Of a stretch of DNA of 35,000 bases, positions 26,768-34,841 are shown one piece after another (position 1 is the stretch's first letter; the number at the start of each line of letters is the position of its first letter). The position numbers and the translations under genes were made by a program. Location of the stretch: contig CAJNDS010002568.1 of assembly GCA_905221605.1 (NCBI GenBank), forward strand, positions 771,413 through 806,412, written 5' to 3'. This stretch comes from Symbiodinium natans. Lineage: Eukaryota; Sar; Dinophyceae; Suessiales; Symbiodiniaceae. Below the pieces are notes generated by a model, which made no database searches, was not told the origin of the DNA, and saw nothing but the letters and a program-made list of their open reading frames with translations.

Positions 26768-26861
26768 GGTTTAGGGTTTAGGGTTTAGGGTTTAGGGTTT
26801 AGGTTTTAGGGTTTGGGGTTCAGGGTTCAGGGTTCAGGGTTCAGGGTTTAGGGTTTAGGGG
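26768..26861 (+). repeat. Telomere tract directly beside block C6
   Basis: Begins at GTCGGG where sister modules read GTCAGGGGGAGCTG; TTCAGGG variants in the middle. Confidence 0.92.
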
Positions 26862-27099
26862 CAGTTAAGCAACCGGTATTTGATGTTTGTCACCAGGAAC
26901 CTATCACACCCTTGGGATTCGTACCTAGAGCATTTGGATTTGGAGGTTCAGGGTCTCATAGGGCTGCTGCATGGGGTCATGACTTACAGCGGTGTGGCCA
27001 AATGATGGGAATGCGGGTGAGCCACATCTCCAAGCCCTCAAGTGCCTAAAAGAACACTGAGCCTCCGCACGCCCCCCAGCAAGCCCCCTAGAATCCTGC

Positions 27100-27157
27100 C
27101 TGAAATGGCGATGCCCCAGAGCCGCCCAAGCCAGAAAAGGGCGACGCTCCCGATGAC
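27100..27157 (-). CDS. A6 block, 58 nt
   Basis: CACGAG|GTCATC acceptor, SGASPFSGLGGSGASPFQ, TTTCAG|GCAGGA donor. The central Phe is replaced by Leu (TTG). Confidence 0.55.
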
Positions 27158-27446
27158 CTCGTGAGTTCGCCGAGGCTATCGGCAGGAAAAGGGATTCAGG
27201 GGTTTTTTTTGTGTGCTTCTGACCCTTTAACCCTATACAAGCCTGCAAAAGACGGATTTGCGAAAATTCGCACGCGGATGTGTCTAGCTTGTGTTAACAT
27301 TGAAGCTCGCTGGGGCACTGGATGCATAGGACCACAAGACCCGGCACCGTTCACTCTCATGCGAATAGTTACTGCTCCACAGCTTGTGTTTTTCCGTAGC
27401 CACATACATGCAAACCAAAGAGGCCCAAAGCTCGCAAGCTGGCACA

Positions 27447-27502
27447 CCAAGGCCCCCGCGCGCCGCCGAACAACGAGCTGCCACCCGAGGAGGCCGCAGA
27501 AC
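27447..27502 (-). CDS. B7 block, 3' end deleted
   Basis: CTGCAG|GTTC acceptor, GSAASSGGSSLFGGARGPW, then unrelated sequence. A deletion joins this block to the sister-module segment near 27430. Confidence 0.45.
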
Positions 27503-27520
27503 CTGCAGCGCGGGACTTCC

Positions 27521-27607
27521 TAAACCCCAAACCCGAAACCCGAAACCCTAAACCCTAAACCCTAAACCCTCAACCCTAAACCCGAAACCCTAAACCCTAA
27601 ACCCTAG
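27521..27607 (-). repeat. Telomere tract with CCCGAAA variants
   Basis: CCCTAAA and CCCGAAA units. Confidence 0.9.
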
Positions 27608-27669
27608 ACGTAACTAAGCCCTATGAAACCCCTAAACCTTAAGCCATCCGAAACCTGTGAGTAGTTTTT

Positions 27670-27906
27670 GTTTAGGGTTTAGGGTTTAGGGTTTAGGGTT
27701 TCGGGTTTCGGGTTTAGGGCTTAGGGTTTAGGGTTTAGGGTTTTGGGTTCAGGGTTTAGGGTTTAGGGTTTCGGGTTTCGGGTCTAGGGTTTGGGGTTTA
27801 GGGTTTAGGGCTTAGGGCTTAGGGCTTAGGGGTTGGGGCTTGGGGCTTGGGGTTTGGGGTTTGGGGTTTAGGGTTTAGGGTTTAGGGTTTAGGTTTAGGG
27901 TTTAGG
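27670..27906 (+). repeat. Long variant-rich telomere tract
   Basis: TTTAGGG with TTTCGGG, TTAGGGC and TTTGGGG sub-runs. It faces the 27521 tract in opposite orientation. Confidence 0.92.
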
Positions 27907-28082
27907 CTGTAGAATCTTTCAGAGCCTTTAGAGCTTACTTGCAAGGATTGCAGGGTCAACTGCAGGGTTTAGAGGTATCAGTTCTATAAGAATAATTCGG
28001 GGTTTGGCGCTCGGTACCCCCTCCTAAACCCAAAAAAACCCAACAGGCTCAGGGTGAGGGTTTACGTTGACCCTCCTCCCGC

Positions 28083-28116
28083 CTCCACTGCCGGCACTGG
28101 ACGAGGTGCCAGTAGC
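28083..28116 (-). CDS. C7 block, 34 nt
   Basis: CGCAAG|GCT, ATGTSSSAGSG, GGAG|GCGGGAG. One codon shorter than typical C. Confidence 0.47.
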
Positions 28117-28557
28117 CTTGCGCGGGAGATGTGCCGAAGTGGGCCAGATTGGGGTGCAAGGTTTGTGGTTGTGTTTGGAGGACCTGGGGGTCCCGAATTA
28201 CAGCTTCATTCATCCCCACACTCAAATTCCAGTAAAAAACAACCAAACATGCGTGAAGAGTAGGGCCGGCGTAGGGCTCTCGGGGTGTTTCGGGCACAAG
28301 TGCCTGTCATACACATCATACCCAATGTAGCCATGTGTGGGACACCAACAAGCTATATACCCGAAACCCGAAACCCTAAACCCTAAGCCCTAAACCTTAT
28401 AAAGGCTAGAAACGCCACCGCCTTAACACGGCTAGAGCCACGACTTCAGTCATCTGCGTCACCACCTCTTGAACCCTAAACCTTCAAGATTTCTACAAGC
28501 CTCCGAACCCTGAGCCCCTTGATCCTGACATCCTGCCCTTCAAAACCTCCAAACAAC

Positions 28558-28683
28558 AAACCCTAAACCCTGAATCCTAAATCCTAAACCACGACCTGAC
28601 ACAGGCTACTGTGTTTTTTGGGGGAAATCAGAAGTAGACCCTAAACCCTAAATCCTAAACCCTAAATCCTAAACCCTAAACTC
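28558..28683 (-). repeat. Two short CCCTAAA tracts flanking block A7
   Basis: CCCTAAA and TCCTAAA units at 28558-28590 and 28638-28683. Confidence 0.85.
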
Positions 28684-28688
28684 CCTGC

Positions 28689-28746
28689 CTTAAACGGAGA
28701 TGCCCCAGAGCCGCCAAAGACAGAAAAAGGCGATGATCCTGACTGC
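28689..28746 (-). CDS. A7 block, 58 nt
   Basis: GCCAG|GCAGTC acceptor, QSGSSPFSVFGGSGASPFK, AAG|GCAGGG donor. TCA for TCG and CCT for CCC are silent differences. Confidence 0.55.
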
Positions 28747-28799
28747 CTGGCATGTGGCTGAGCGACCCGAGGCTAGCCCCCAAGGAATGGGGGTTTTAA

Positions 28800-28926
28800 A
28801 GGAGTTTAAGGTTTAGGGTTTAGGGTTTAGGGTTTAGGGTTTAGGGTTTAGGGTTTAGGGTTCAGGGTTTAGGGTTTAGGGTTTAGGGTTCAGGGTTTAG
28901 GGTTTAGGGTTTAGGGCTTAGAGTTA
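28800..28926 (+). repeat. Interstitial telomere tract (TTTAGGG)
   Basis: About seventeen units with two TTCAGGG variants. Confidence 0.93.
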
Positions 28927-29276
28927 AACTAAACAGCCGTGACCCTGCTATTCATCCTATTGAGGTCGCACTCCTGCGATGGATGCTGGGTCTCAGAAGG
29001 CCGACAACAATGATAGGGGGGGGGAAGGGGGGGGGCTCCGAAATTAGGGGTACCCTGTTGGGGTCCTTATTGGAAGGGTATCCTGCTATTTGGCGGTCTT
29101 GTTTAGGGGTCCCGATTTTGGTAAACCCATATGTGAACCCAACGCGAACATCGAAGAGAAGGCACTATGGAGGGCCCCGTGCTCTCGTGCTCCATGTGCA
29201 CCCTGCACCCGAAACTCTCAACCCCTCGACCACAGGGGTTTGAGCTTGCATGCAATTTAGGTCTTGGGGTGTGCGA

Positions 29277-29366
29277 AACCTAAACCCTCAACCCTCAACC
29301 CTAAACCCTAAACCCTAAACCCTAAACCCTAAACCCTAAACCCTAAACCCTAAACCCTAAACCCTT
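29277..29366 (-). repeat. Interstitial telomere tract (CCCTAAA)
   Basis: About twelve units with CCCTCAA at the left end. Confidence 0.92.
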
Positions 29367-29589
29367 GGGCTTGGGATTGGACTCTTGCGACAAAGATGGA
29401 CCGAGTGCATCGTGCCCTCTAAATTAGAGATACCTGAAAGAAACCTAAGTAGTTACTTGTAGGCCCGATTCCGAGGCTTGAAGGACCCCAAGAAGGGCCT
29501 CATGTAGCCCCGGAAGAATTTATATCGATAGGAACTTTCCTTTCCTAGCCTAAACCCTAAACCCTAAACCCTAAACCCTTATATCCGCT

Positions 29590-29656
29590 ACAACCCAAGG
29601 CCAAGGCCCCTGCGCGCCACCAAAGAGCGAGCTGCCACCGGAGGAGCCCGCAGAAC
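29590..29656 (-). CDS. B8 block (SLFGG), upstream end of the array
   Basis: CGACAG|GTTC acceptor, GSAGSSGGSSLFGGAQGPWP. CTC TTT replaces CTG TTC silently. The donor is unclear. Confidence 0.5.
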
Positions 29657-29680
29657 CTGTCGCTCTATGGGACCCTAAGC

Positions 29681-29826
29681 TTAAACCCTAAACCCTAAAC
29701 CCTCAACCCTAGACTCCTAAACCCTAAACCCTAAACCCTAAACCCTAAACCCTGAACCCTAGACTCCTAAACCCTAACCCCTGCTTTGGAGCTACCGGGG
29801 TTGCAACCCTACACCCTGAACCCTAA
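29681..29826 (-). repeat. Interstitial telomere tract with repeated AGACTCCTAAA breaks
   Basis: CCCTAAA units interrupted twice by the same TAGACTCCTAAACC sequence, showing duplication of a block within the tract. Confidence 0.88.
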
Positions 29827-30501
29827 GTAGGGTGTATCCGGGCAGAAGGGATAGGCTCAAGCGTAAAGGCTAGACGGGGTAAGGGACAGGGCTTTCTGGG
29901 TCTCAAGATCCTGATGGGTGTAATTCTGGGGTTTAACCCCTAAACTCGAAACAAAGAGAGGGCCTATCGGGGGACAACGGAGTTCTCGTACGTAGGTGGT
30001 TAGGCCCTATACGGTATATGTGAGTGAAACCACAAAGGCACATGAAACAACAACATTTCATGTAGGTGTACAAGGCTTTGTCAGTGTTCGTCTTGGAAGT
30101 TCAATTGTTCGGGGCTCAGGGGTTCGGGTTTGGGGTTTGAGGTTTTTGGGCTAAGGAAAATTGGGGTCATATAAGAAGCCCTGGAAGCCCTAAACTTAGG
30201 CCCTAAACCCCCAAGCCACCCCGAACCGCCAGAACTGCAAACCGCCCACAGGCCGCACCTTTCCAGCCTAAACCGTAAAGCCTAAACCCCAAACCGCGGC
30301 CCCCCCCAACCCTAAACCTTAAACCATAAAACCAGCCCAACACCTTCCCAAAGCACCACCCCGTCTAAAGAGGTGGGGTCTCACATTTCCGGGCTGCCGC
30401 CTGCTGAGGTGAAGGGCGAGCTACTAGGCCCAGTGGCCTTTGCAAGTGAGCTTAGGGCTTGTAGGCTCTTGGGTGGTTCGGAGGGTTGAGGGCTTAGCGT
30501 T
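29827..30501. other. Spacer without recognised gene
   Basis: Scattered telomere-like words only. No exon-like block of the FG type found. Confidence 0.4.
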
Positions 30502-30694
30502 GGGATGTTCCACCTTATACTAATAGGGGCTGTACTAGGGGGTACGATAATTCCTATTTATTAGATGCAGGAGAAACCTCGGAATGAAAAGGGTACCTGG
30601 TTTTAAGGGGAACCTACACCCTAACAAAAAAGGTCATAAGGGCCTACTCCGGGTCCTGGTTAAGGACTGTTACTGGTATAAGGGGGGACATCCC
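30502..30694. mobile_element. Hairpin element, GGGATGTTCCCCC family, copy 2 (enlarged)
   Basis: GGGATGTTCCACCTTATACT at the left and AAGGACTGTTACTGGTATAA then GGGGGACATCCC at the right. 193 bp, so it carries extra sequence relative to the 98-bp copies. Confidence 0.65.
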
Positions 30695-30776
30695 AGGGTG
30701 TTGGAGAGATGAGGATCAAGTGTTTATATGGAATTGCTGAGAACAGCTGCTTAGGCCTTAGGCTCTGCACCTGAAT

Positions 30777-30893
30777 TTAGGGTTTAGGGTTTAGGGTTTA
30801 GGGTTTAGGGTTTAGGGTTAGGGTTTAGGGGTTTACAGGTTTACGGGTTTACGGGTGTACGGGTTTACGGGTGAACGGGTTTACGGGTTTAGA
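30777..30893 (+). repeat. Telomere tract passing into TTTACGGG
   Basis: TTTAGGG units, then TTTACAGG/TTTACGGG/TGTACGGG units, an amplified 8-base variant. Confidence 0.92.
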
Positions 30894-31296
30894 GGAACCA
30901 CCTAAAAACAAACCTCACTTCTTGGCGACTGGCAATGACCCGCTGTTGTAGGCATCAGGTAGGCTAGGGGTTCTTGAGGTACAGTGTGTGCAGGGCAGTG
31001 GGTTTACATTGTTCAGGGCTTCGGTCCTTTAAGACTTATATAAGGGTCTTGAGTTACGAGATCCGACCGTCACCTCGAAGAGCTTATCACAAGGGCTCTA
31101 GTTCTCGAAAGCCAGGGTCGTTTCTTGCTGTTTCGGGGGGTCCTTAATGGAAGGGTGCCATAGTCGGCTATAGGGGACCCCCAAAACGGACAATAATGTT
31201 GGAAACTACCAACCTGGCTTCATCAAAGGAAACGCTTTCATTTATCGGCCACGCACGTGTCCAAGGCATTCCCATCTATCAAACAAGCTTCCCTTA

Positions 31297-31422
31297 ACCC
31301 CAAACCCTAAACCCTAACCCTAAACCCTAAACCCTAAACCCTAAACCCTAAACCCTAAACCCTAAACCCTAAACCCTAAACCCTAAACCCTAAACCCTAA
31401 ACCCTAAACCCTAAACCCCAAC
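31297..31422 (-). repeat. Interstitial telomere tract (CCCTAAA)
   Basis: About eighteen near-perfect units. Confidence 0.94.
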
Positions 31423-31439
31423 CACGAGGAGACGAGAGC

Positions 31440-31464
31440 CTGGAAGGGCGAGGGAGTCCCCGGC
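31440..31464 (-). CDS. Possible 25-nt A-type micro-exon
   Basis: CATCCAG|GCC acceptor in phase 2, PGTPSPFQ, CCAG|GCTCTC donor. The ending SPFQ and the phases match A blocks. It is very short, so weak alone. Confidence 0.28.
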
Positions 31465-31499
31465 CTGGATGCGGAGAGGTGGATGCTTCGATTTGAGGA

Positions 31500-31658
31500 T
31501 AGGGTTTAGGGTTTAGGGTTTAGGGTTTAGGGTTTAGGGTTTAGGGTTTGGGGTTTGGGGTTTGGGGTTTAGGGTTTGGGGTTTGGGGTTTGGGGTTTGG
31601 GGTTTGGGGTTTGGGGTTTGGGGTTTGGGGTTTGGGGTTTGGGGTTTAGGGTTTAGGC
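31500..31658 (+). repeat. Telomere tract with a homogeneous TTTGGGG block
   Basis: Seven TTTAGGG units, then mostly TTTGGGG units from 31547 to 31645. Confidence 0.94.
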
Positions 31659-31679
31659 TTCTTTTTGAATGCAAGGGCT

Positions 31680-31965
31680 TTAGGGTTTAGGGTTTAGGGT
31701 TTAGGGTTTAGGGTTTAGGGTTTAGGGTTTAGGGTTTAGGGTTTAGGGTTTAGGGTTTAGGGTTTAGGGTTTGGGGTGTAGGTTTTAGGGTTTAGGGCTT
31801 AGGGTTTGGGGTTTAGGGGGCTTGGGGCTTGGGGCTTGGGGTTTGGGGCTTGGGGTTTGGGGTTTGGGTTTGGGGTTTGGGGTTTGGGGTTTGGGGTCTG
31901 GGGTCTGGGGCCTGGGGTAAGGGGTTTGGGGCTTGGGGCTTGGGGCCTAAGGTTCAGGGTTTGAC
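31680..31965 (+). repeat. Longest right-hand telomere tract
   Basis: TTTAGGG to about 31770, then TTTGGGG/CTTGGGG units. The Gly/Leu/Trp open frame at 31829 translates this repeat. Confidence 0.94.
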
Positions 31966-32171
31966 GTTTACGGTTTTCTGGCGCTACGAGAGCTCTTTAA
32001 AGAAGGCAAGGGACCACATTAAGGGACTACGATTTACGGTTCCTACACCCTAAACCCTAAACCCTAAACCCCATCTGTGCGGTTTTTGGGCCTAGGCTCC
32101 CCGAGCTGCTTCACCAAAAAAGCCCGAAGCCCCCAAAGACCCTGCAAAACCAAAACCCCAAAGCCCTCTTC

Positions 32172-32222
32172 TAGGGTTTAAGGTTTAGGGTTTAGGGTTT
32201 AGGGTTTAGGGTTTAGGGCTTA
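32172..32222 (+). repeat. Short telomere tract
   Basis: Six TTTAGGG units ending at the stop of the adjoining coding-like block. Confidence 0.9.
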
Positions 32223-32284
32223 GGAATCCGGCTTCGAAGCGAAGGGAGACGTCGATGGCGTTGGCTTGGATGTCGAAGGCCCAC
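32223..32284 (-). CDS. Candidate exon (TSPF motif)
   Basis: CGCACAG|GTGG acceptor in phase 1, GGPSTSKPTPSTSPFASKPD then Ser and TAA in telomere sequence. Ser/Thr/Pro-rich with SPF, like other FG-type blocks. Confidence 0.42.
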
Positions 32285-32347
32285 CTGTGCGGCTCCCTAG
32301 CTGTCATGGGTTTCCCTACTACCTCCCTTCTATACTATATGCCCCCT

Positions 32348-32476
32348 AAGGTTTAGGGTTTGGGGTTTGGGGTTTAGGGTTTAGGGTTTAGGGTTTAAGG
32401 TTTAGGGTTTAGGGTTTAGGGTTTAGGGTTTGGGGTTTCGGCTTTAGGGTTTATAGGGCTTAGGGTTTAGGGTCTA
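32348..32476 (+). repeat. Interstitial telomere tract
   Basis: TTTAGGG with TTTGGGG units near the ends. Confidence 0.92.
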
Positions 32477-32487
32477 GGCCCCCCCTC

Positions 32488-32561
32488 CAGGTTCCCCCCA
32501 TTAATGACCTTAATTAGGCTTGATTGTTCGTAAACGGCCTTAATGATGGGGGGGAACCTGA
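32488..32561. mobile_element. Small hairpin followed by G-rich tail
   Basis: CAGGTTCCCCCCATTAATG at the left pairs with CATTAA...ATGGGGGGGAACCTG at the right. A GGATGGAGGGG-rich tail extends to about 32615. Confidence 0.5.
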
Positions 32562-32726
32562 CGGGGGTAGTATGGAGGGGGGTGGGTGTATGGAGGGATG
32601 GAGGGGGGTGGTAGGGGAAACCATCAAGTTAACGGTCTGAGGATCAAGAGTCCCAATTTTGGAGCTCCCAAACCCTGCACCGTGCATAAAATTGCGTCCC
32701 AATTGTGGGTTCCTAAACCCTGAACC

Positions 32727-32951
32727 CTGTGCCATGCCATCAAATTGTGTCATCATTGAACAACGAGACCGTATGGTCTGCAAGCTCTCCACGAGAGGAT
32801 CACCGTCTTTGCAACGCATGGTGCCTTGCAGCTCGAACACATCCGGAGTGCTGTGAAACACTTGCTGAGCTTGCTGAATTTCCGGCGCAACGTGTTCACA
32901 CACTGGAAGACCTTCTTCGTCAACACGTTTCAAATCATCCAGCAGCGAGAT
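32727..32951 (-). CDS. Candidate 225-nt exon, structured non-FG domain
   Basis: CTTTCGCAG|ATC acceptor in phase 0, 75 codons: ISLLDDLKRVDEEGLPVCEH, then VAPEIQQAQQVFHSTPDVFE, LQGTMRCKDGDPLVESLQTI and RSRCSMMTQFDGMAQ. Composition is that of a folded protein, unlike the FG blocks, and codon use is unremarkable. The frame continues open to 32514 through telomere-derived and G-rich sequence, which I exclude. It lies upstream of the FG blocks in transcription order, so it may belong to an N-terminal domain of the same protein. I do not recognise the family. The plus-strand frames over it look like shadows. Confidence 0.52.
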
Positions 32952-33066
32952 CTGCGAAAGCCCAGCCCAGCTTGGCGTAGCTGTGTGCGTCAAAATGTAA
33001 AAACACGTTGACCCTGCATCGCTCGAAAGTAGCGAACCCCAGACCTCTCAACCACCAAACCCTTTT

Positions 33067-33175
33067 AGGTTAGGGTTTAGGGTTTAGGGTTTAGGGTTTG
33101 GGGTTTAGGGTTTGGGGTTTAGGGTTTAGGGTTTAGGGTTTAGGGTTTAGGGTTTAGGGTTTAGGGTTTAGGGTT
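33067..33175 (+). repeat. Interstitial telomere tract
   Basis: About fifteen units with two TTTGGGG. Confidence 0.93.
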
Positions 33176-33189
33176 CATCTGGGTGTGGT

Positions 33190-33220
33190 GTAGCATCCCG
33201 GCTCCCCGAAAGCCAAAGCT
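33190..33220 (-). CDS. Possible short FG-type exon
   Basis: CATTCCAG|C acceptor followed by FGFRGAGM in one phase or AFGEPG in another. The length and donor are undefined. Confidence 0.22.
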
Positions 33221-33564
33221 GGAATGAGCGGTTCAGGGCTACACTCGGATGGCCCTCAAAACCCTCTGAAAATGGATGGCCCTCAAAACCCTCTGAAAAT
33301 ATTCCCGAACATGATCCTCTTAAACCCAATAAGGGAAAACATAAACTGTCCCAAGGACGAATGTTCAGGGCTCGGGTTTAGACTTTTGGTAGGGCTGATG
33401 CGCACACCATGCTGAGATCCCAAGCCCTCTTCAAACCCTAAACCCTAAACCCTAACCCTCTTCAAACCCTAAGTCCTCAACCCTAAACCCCGGAAGCCCT
33501 GAACCGGACACAAAGCCACTCGGGGCTGATCGACTCAGCAAGGCAATGCCTAAACCCTCAACTT

Positions 33565-33775
33565 TGCCCCAAACCCTAAACCCTAAACCCCTAAACCCCT
33601 AAACCCCTAAACCCCCAAACCCCTAAACCCCCTAACCCCTGAACCCCTTAAACCCCCTAAACCCGAAACCCCCTAAACCCGAAACCCCTAAACCCCTAAA
33701 ACCCCTCAACCCCTAAACCCCCTAAACCCCTAAACCCCGTAAACCCCTAAACCCCTAAACCCCCTAAGCCCTAGT
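33565..33775 (-). repeat. Tract of 8-base CCCCTAAA variant
   Basis: About twenty-five CCCCTAAA-type units with CCCGAAA and CCCCCTAA forms, distinct from the 7-base tracts around it. Confidence 0.93.
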
Positions 33776-33869
33776 GATGGCCGTCGTCGGCGCCCCATAC
33801 TTTGCAGCCCTGCTGTGTGCCGCAAGTCTTCAGGGCTTGAGAGGTACGACCTTCCACCTTCCGTGTATG

Positions 33870-34008
33870 GTTTCTAGGGTTTCTAGGGTTTAGAGGGGTT
33901 AGAGGGTTCGGGGGTTTAGAGGGTTTACAGGGTTTAGAGGCTTTAGAGGCTTTAGAGGCTTTAGAGGCTTTAGAGGCTTTAGAGGGCTTTAGAGGGCTTT
34001 ACAGGGCT
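33870..34008 (+). repeat. Degenerate tract with a GGCTTTAGA block
   Basis: Telomere-like start, then GGCTTTAGA repeated about five times (33935-33980) and GGGCTTTAGA/GGGCTTTACA. Confidence 0.85.
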
Positions 34009-34145
34009 TGGGTTTTCGGTTTTTTTCGGTTTTGCTTTTGGTTTTTGGGGCTTTCGGGCGGCGGAACACTTGAGGATCTTACTGGCTGGGGCTGGGCCTA
34101 CGCAAAGCAGCGACATAGAGCCAAGTTTCAAGGGCGGCCGTCCCT

Positions 34146-34247
34146 AAACCTCAAACCCTAAGCCCTAAGCCCCAAACCCCAAACCCCAAACCCTAAACCC
34201 TAAACCCCAAACCCTAAAAACCCCAAACCCTAACCCCAAACCCAACT
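34146..34247 (-). repeat. Degenerate telomere tract
   Basis: CCCTAAA, CCCCAAA and CCCTAAG units. Confidence 0.88.
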
Positions 34248-34328
34248 GTAAGCAAAGGCTCAAGGGCCACTCCTTACTTGCCAACCACAACCTTCTTCCC
34301 TACAACCACAAGGCTTGGGGCTTATGTT

Positions 34329-34426
34329 GGGATGTTCCCCCGTATACTAGCAGTCCTTCATAGGGATTCTAAATTGGGGGTCCGACAATCCCGATTAAGG
34401 ACTGTTAGTATAAGGGGGAAAATCCC
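34329..34426. mobile_element. 98-bp hairpin element, GGGATGTTCCCCC family, copy 3
   Basis: 30-bp ends starting GGGATGTTCCCCC and their inverse match at 27 of 30 positions. The centre aligns with the copy at 17055. Confidence 0.72.
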
Positions 34427-34688
34427 AAAAATTTGGGTTTAGGGTAAAGCCCTTTAGAAATTCAGGCTTTCCGCCTTCTCCGAGCGAGCCGATCTAGGTG
34501 GGCAGTTCTATGAGTCATGATCCCTTGTTACGGCTACCCTAACAGAACCCCGACAGAGCAACTCCTACATTGTCGGCCCCTTGACATGAATTCACAAAAC
34601 TGCAACTTTAAAATAACGTCAAAAATCCCAAACCCTAAGCCCAAAACCCTAAACTCTAAACCCTAAACCCTAAACTCCCCCCTCTTGC

Positions 34689-34751
34689 CTTTCGTTCTGG
34701 CCGATGCTGGTTTGGGCGGAGCCTTCAGTGCGGGCCACTGTGGCATGTCGC
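34689..34751 (-). CDS. Candidate 63-nt exon, Pro/Ala/Lys-rich
   Basis: GATCCAG|GCG acceptor in phase 1, DMPQWPALKAPPKPASARTK, and AAAG|GCAAGAG, a strong GC donor; phase 1 to 1. The plus strand is also open (Gly/Ala-rich), so the strand choice rests on splice-site form and the common strand of the other blocks. Confidence 0.35.
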
Positions 34752-34822
34752 CTGGATCAGCAGGTCATGGAGGGCTCTGGCGCCACCGTGGGGAGAGCGC
34801 GGGGGGTTGGGGGGGCTTGATT

Positions 34823-34841
34823 GGGGGGGGGGGGGGGGGGG
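34823..34841. repeat. 19-base G run
   Basis: Unbroken G run preceded by further G clusters from 34800. Confidence 0.92.

Larger units (their letters stand above)
17841..29656 (-). repeat. Array of seven diverged 1.4-1.9 kb exon-bearing modules
   Basis: A-block anchors lie at 19345, 20820, 22421, 24361, 25733, 27100 and 28689, each with C and B blocks in the same order on the minus strand. The DNA between blocks is also recognisably shared, for example a GAACTATCGGTG stretch and a TGGAGGCAGTTGAGGAAC stretch. Module length varies with inserted telomere tracts (22219, 23140, 26768) and hairpin elements. The array is therefore a tandem duplication of a multi-exon gene segment. Confidence 0.75.
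2371..34751 (-). other. Candidate giant multi-exon gene for an FG-nucleoporin-like protein, introns rich in telomere repeats
   Basis: This span encloses about thirty-five short coding-like blocks, those with convincing signal all on the minus strand and most Gly/Ser/Ala/Thr-rich with Phe-Gly or Ser-Pro-Phe motifs. The blocks fall into recurring classes with fixed lengths and phases: A 58 nt (2 to 0), C 31-40 nt (0 to 1), B 69 nt (1 to 1). Consecutive A, C and B are phase-compatible. Candidate donors are GT or GC and acceptors AG|G. In known FG nucleoporins such low-complexity repeats line the nuclear pore channel. That the blocks belong to one transcript is inference. Some blocks have lost a donor, so a partly decayed pseudogene is the main alternative. 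Confidence 0.45.

Noticed and set aside
31829-32053. Gly/Leu/Trp-rich 74-codon frame
   Set aside because: Translation of TTTGGGG repeats.
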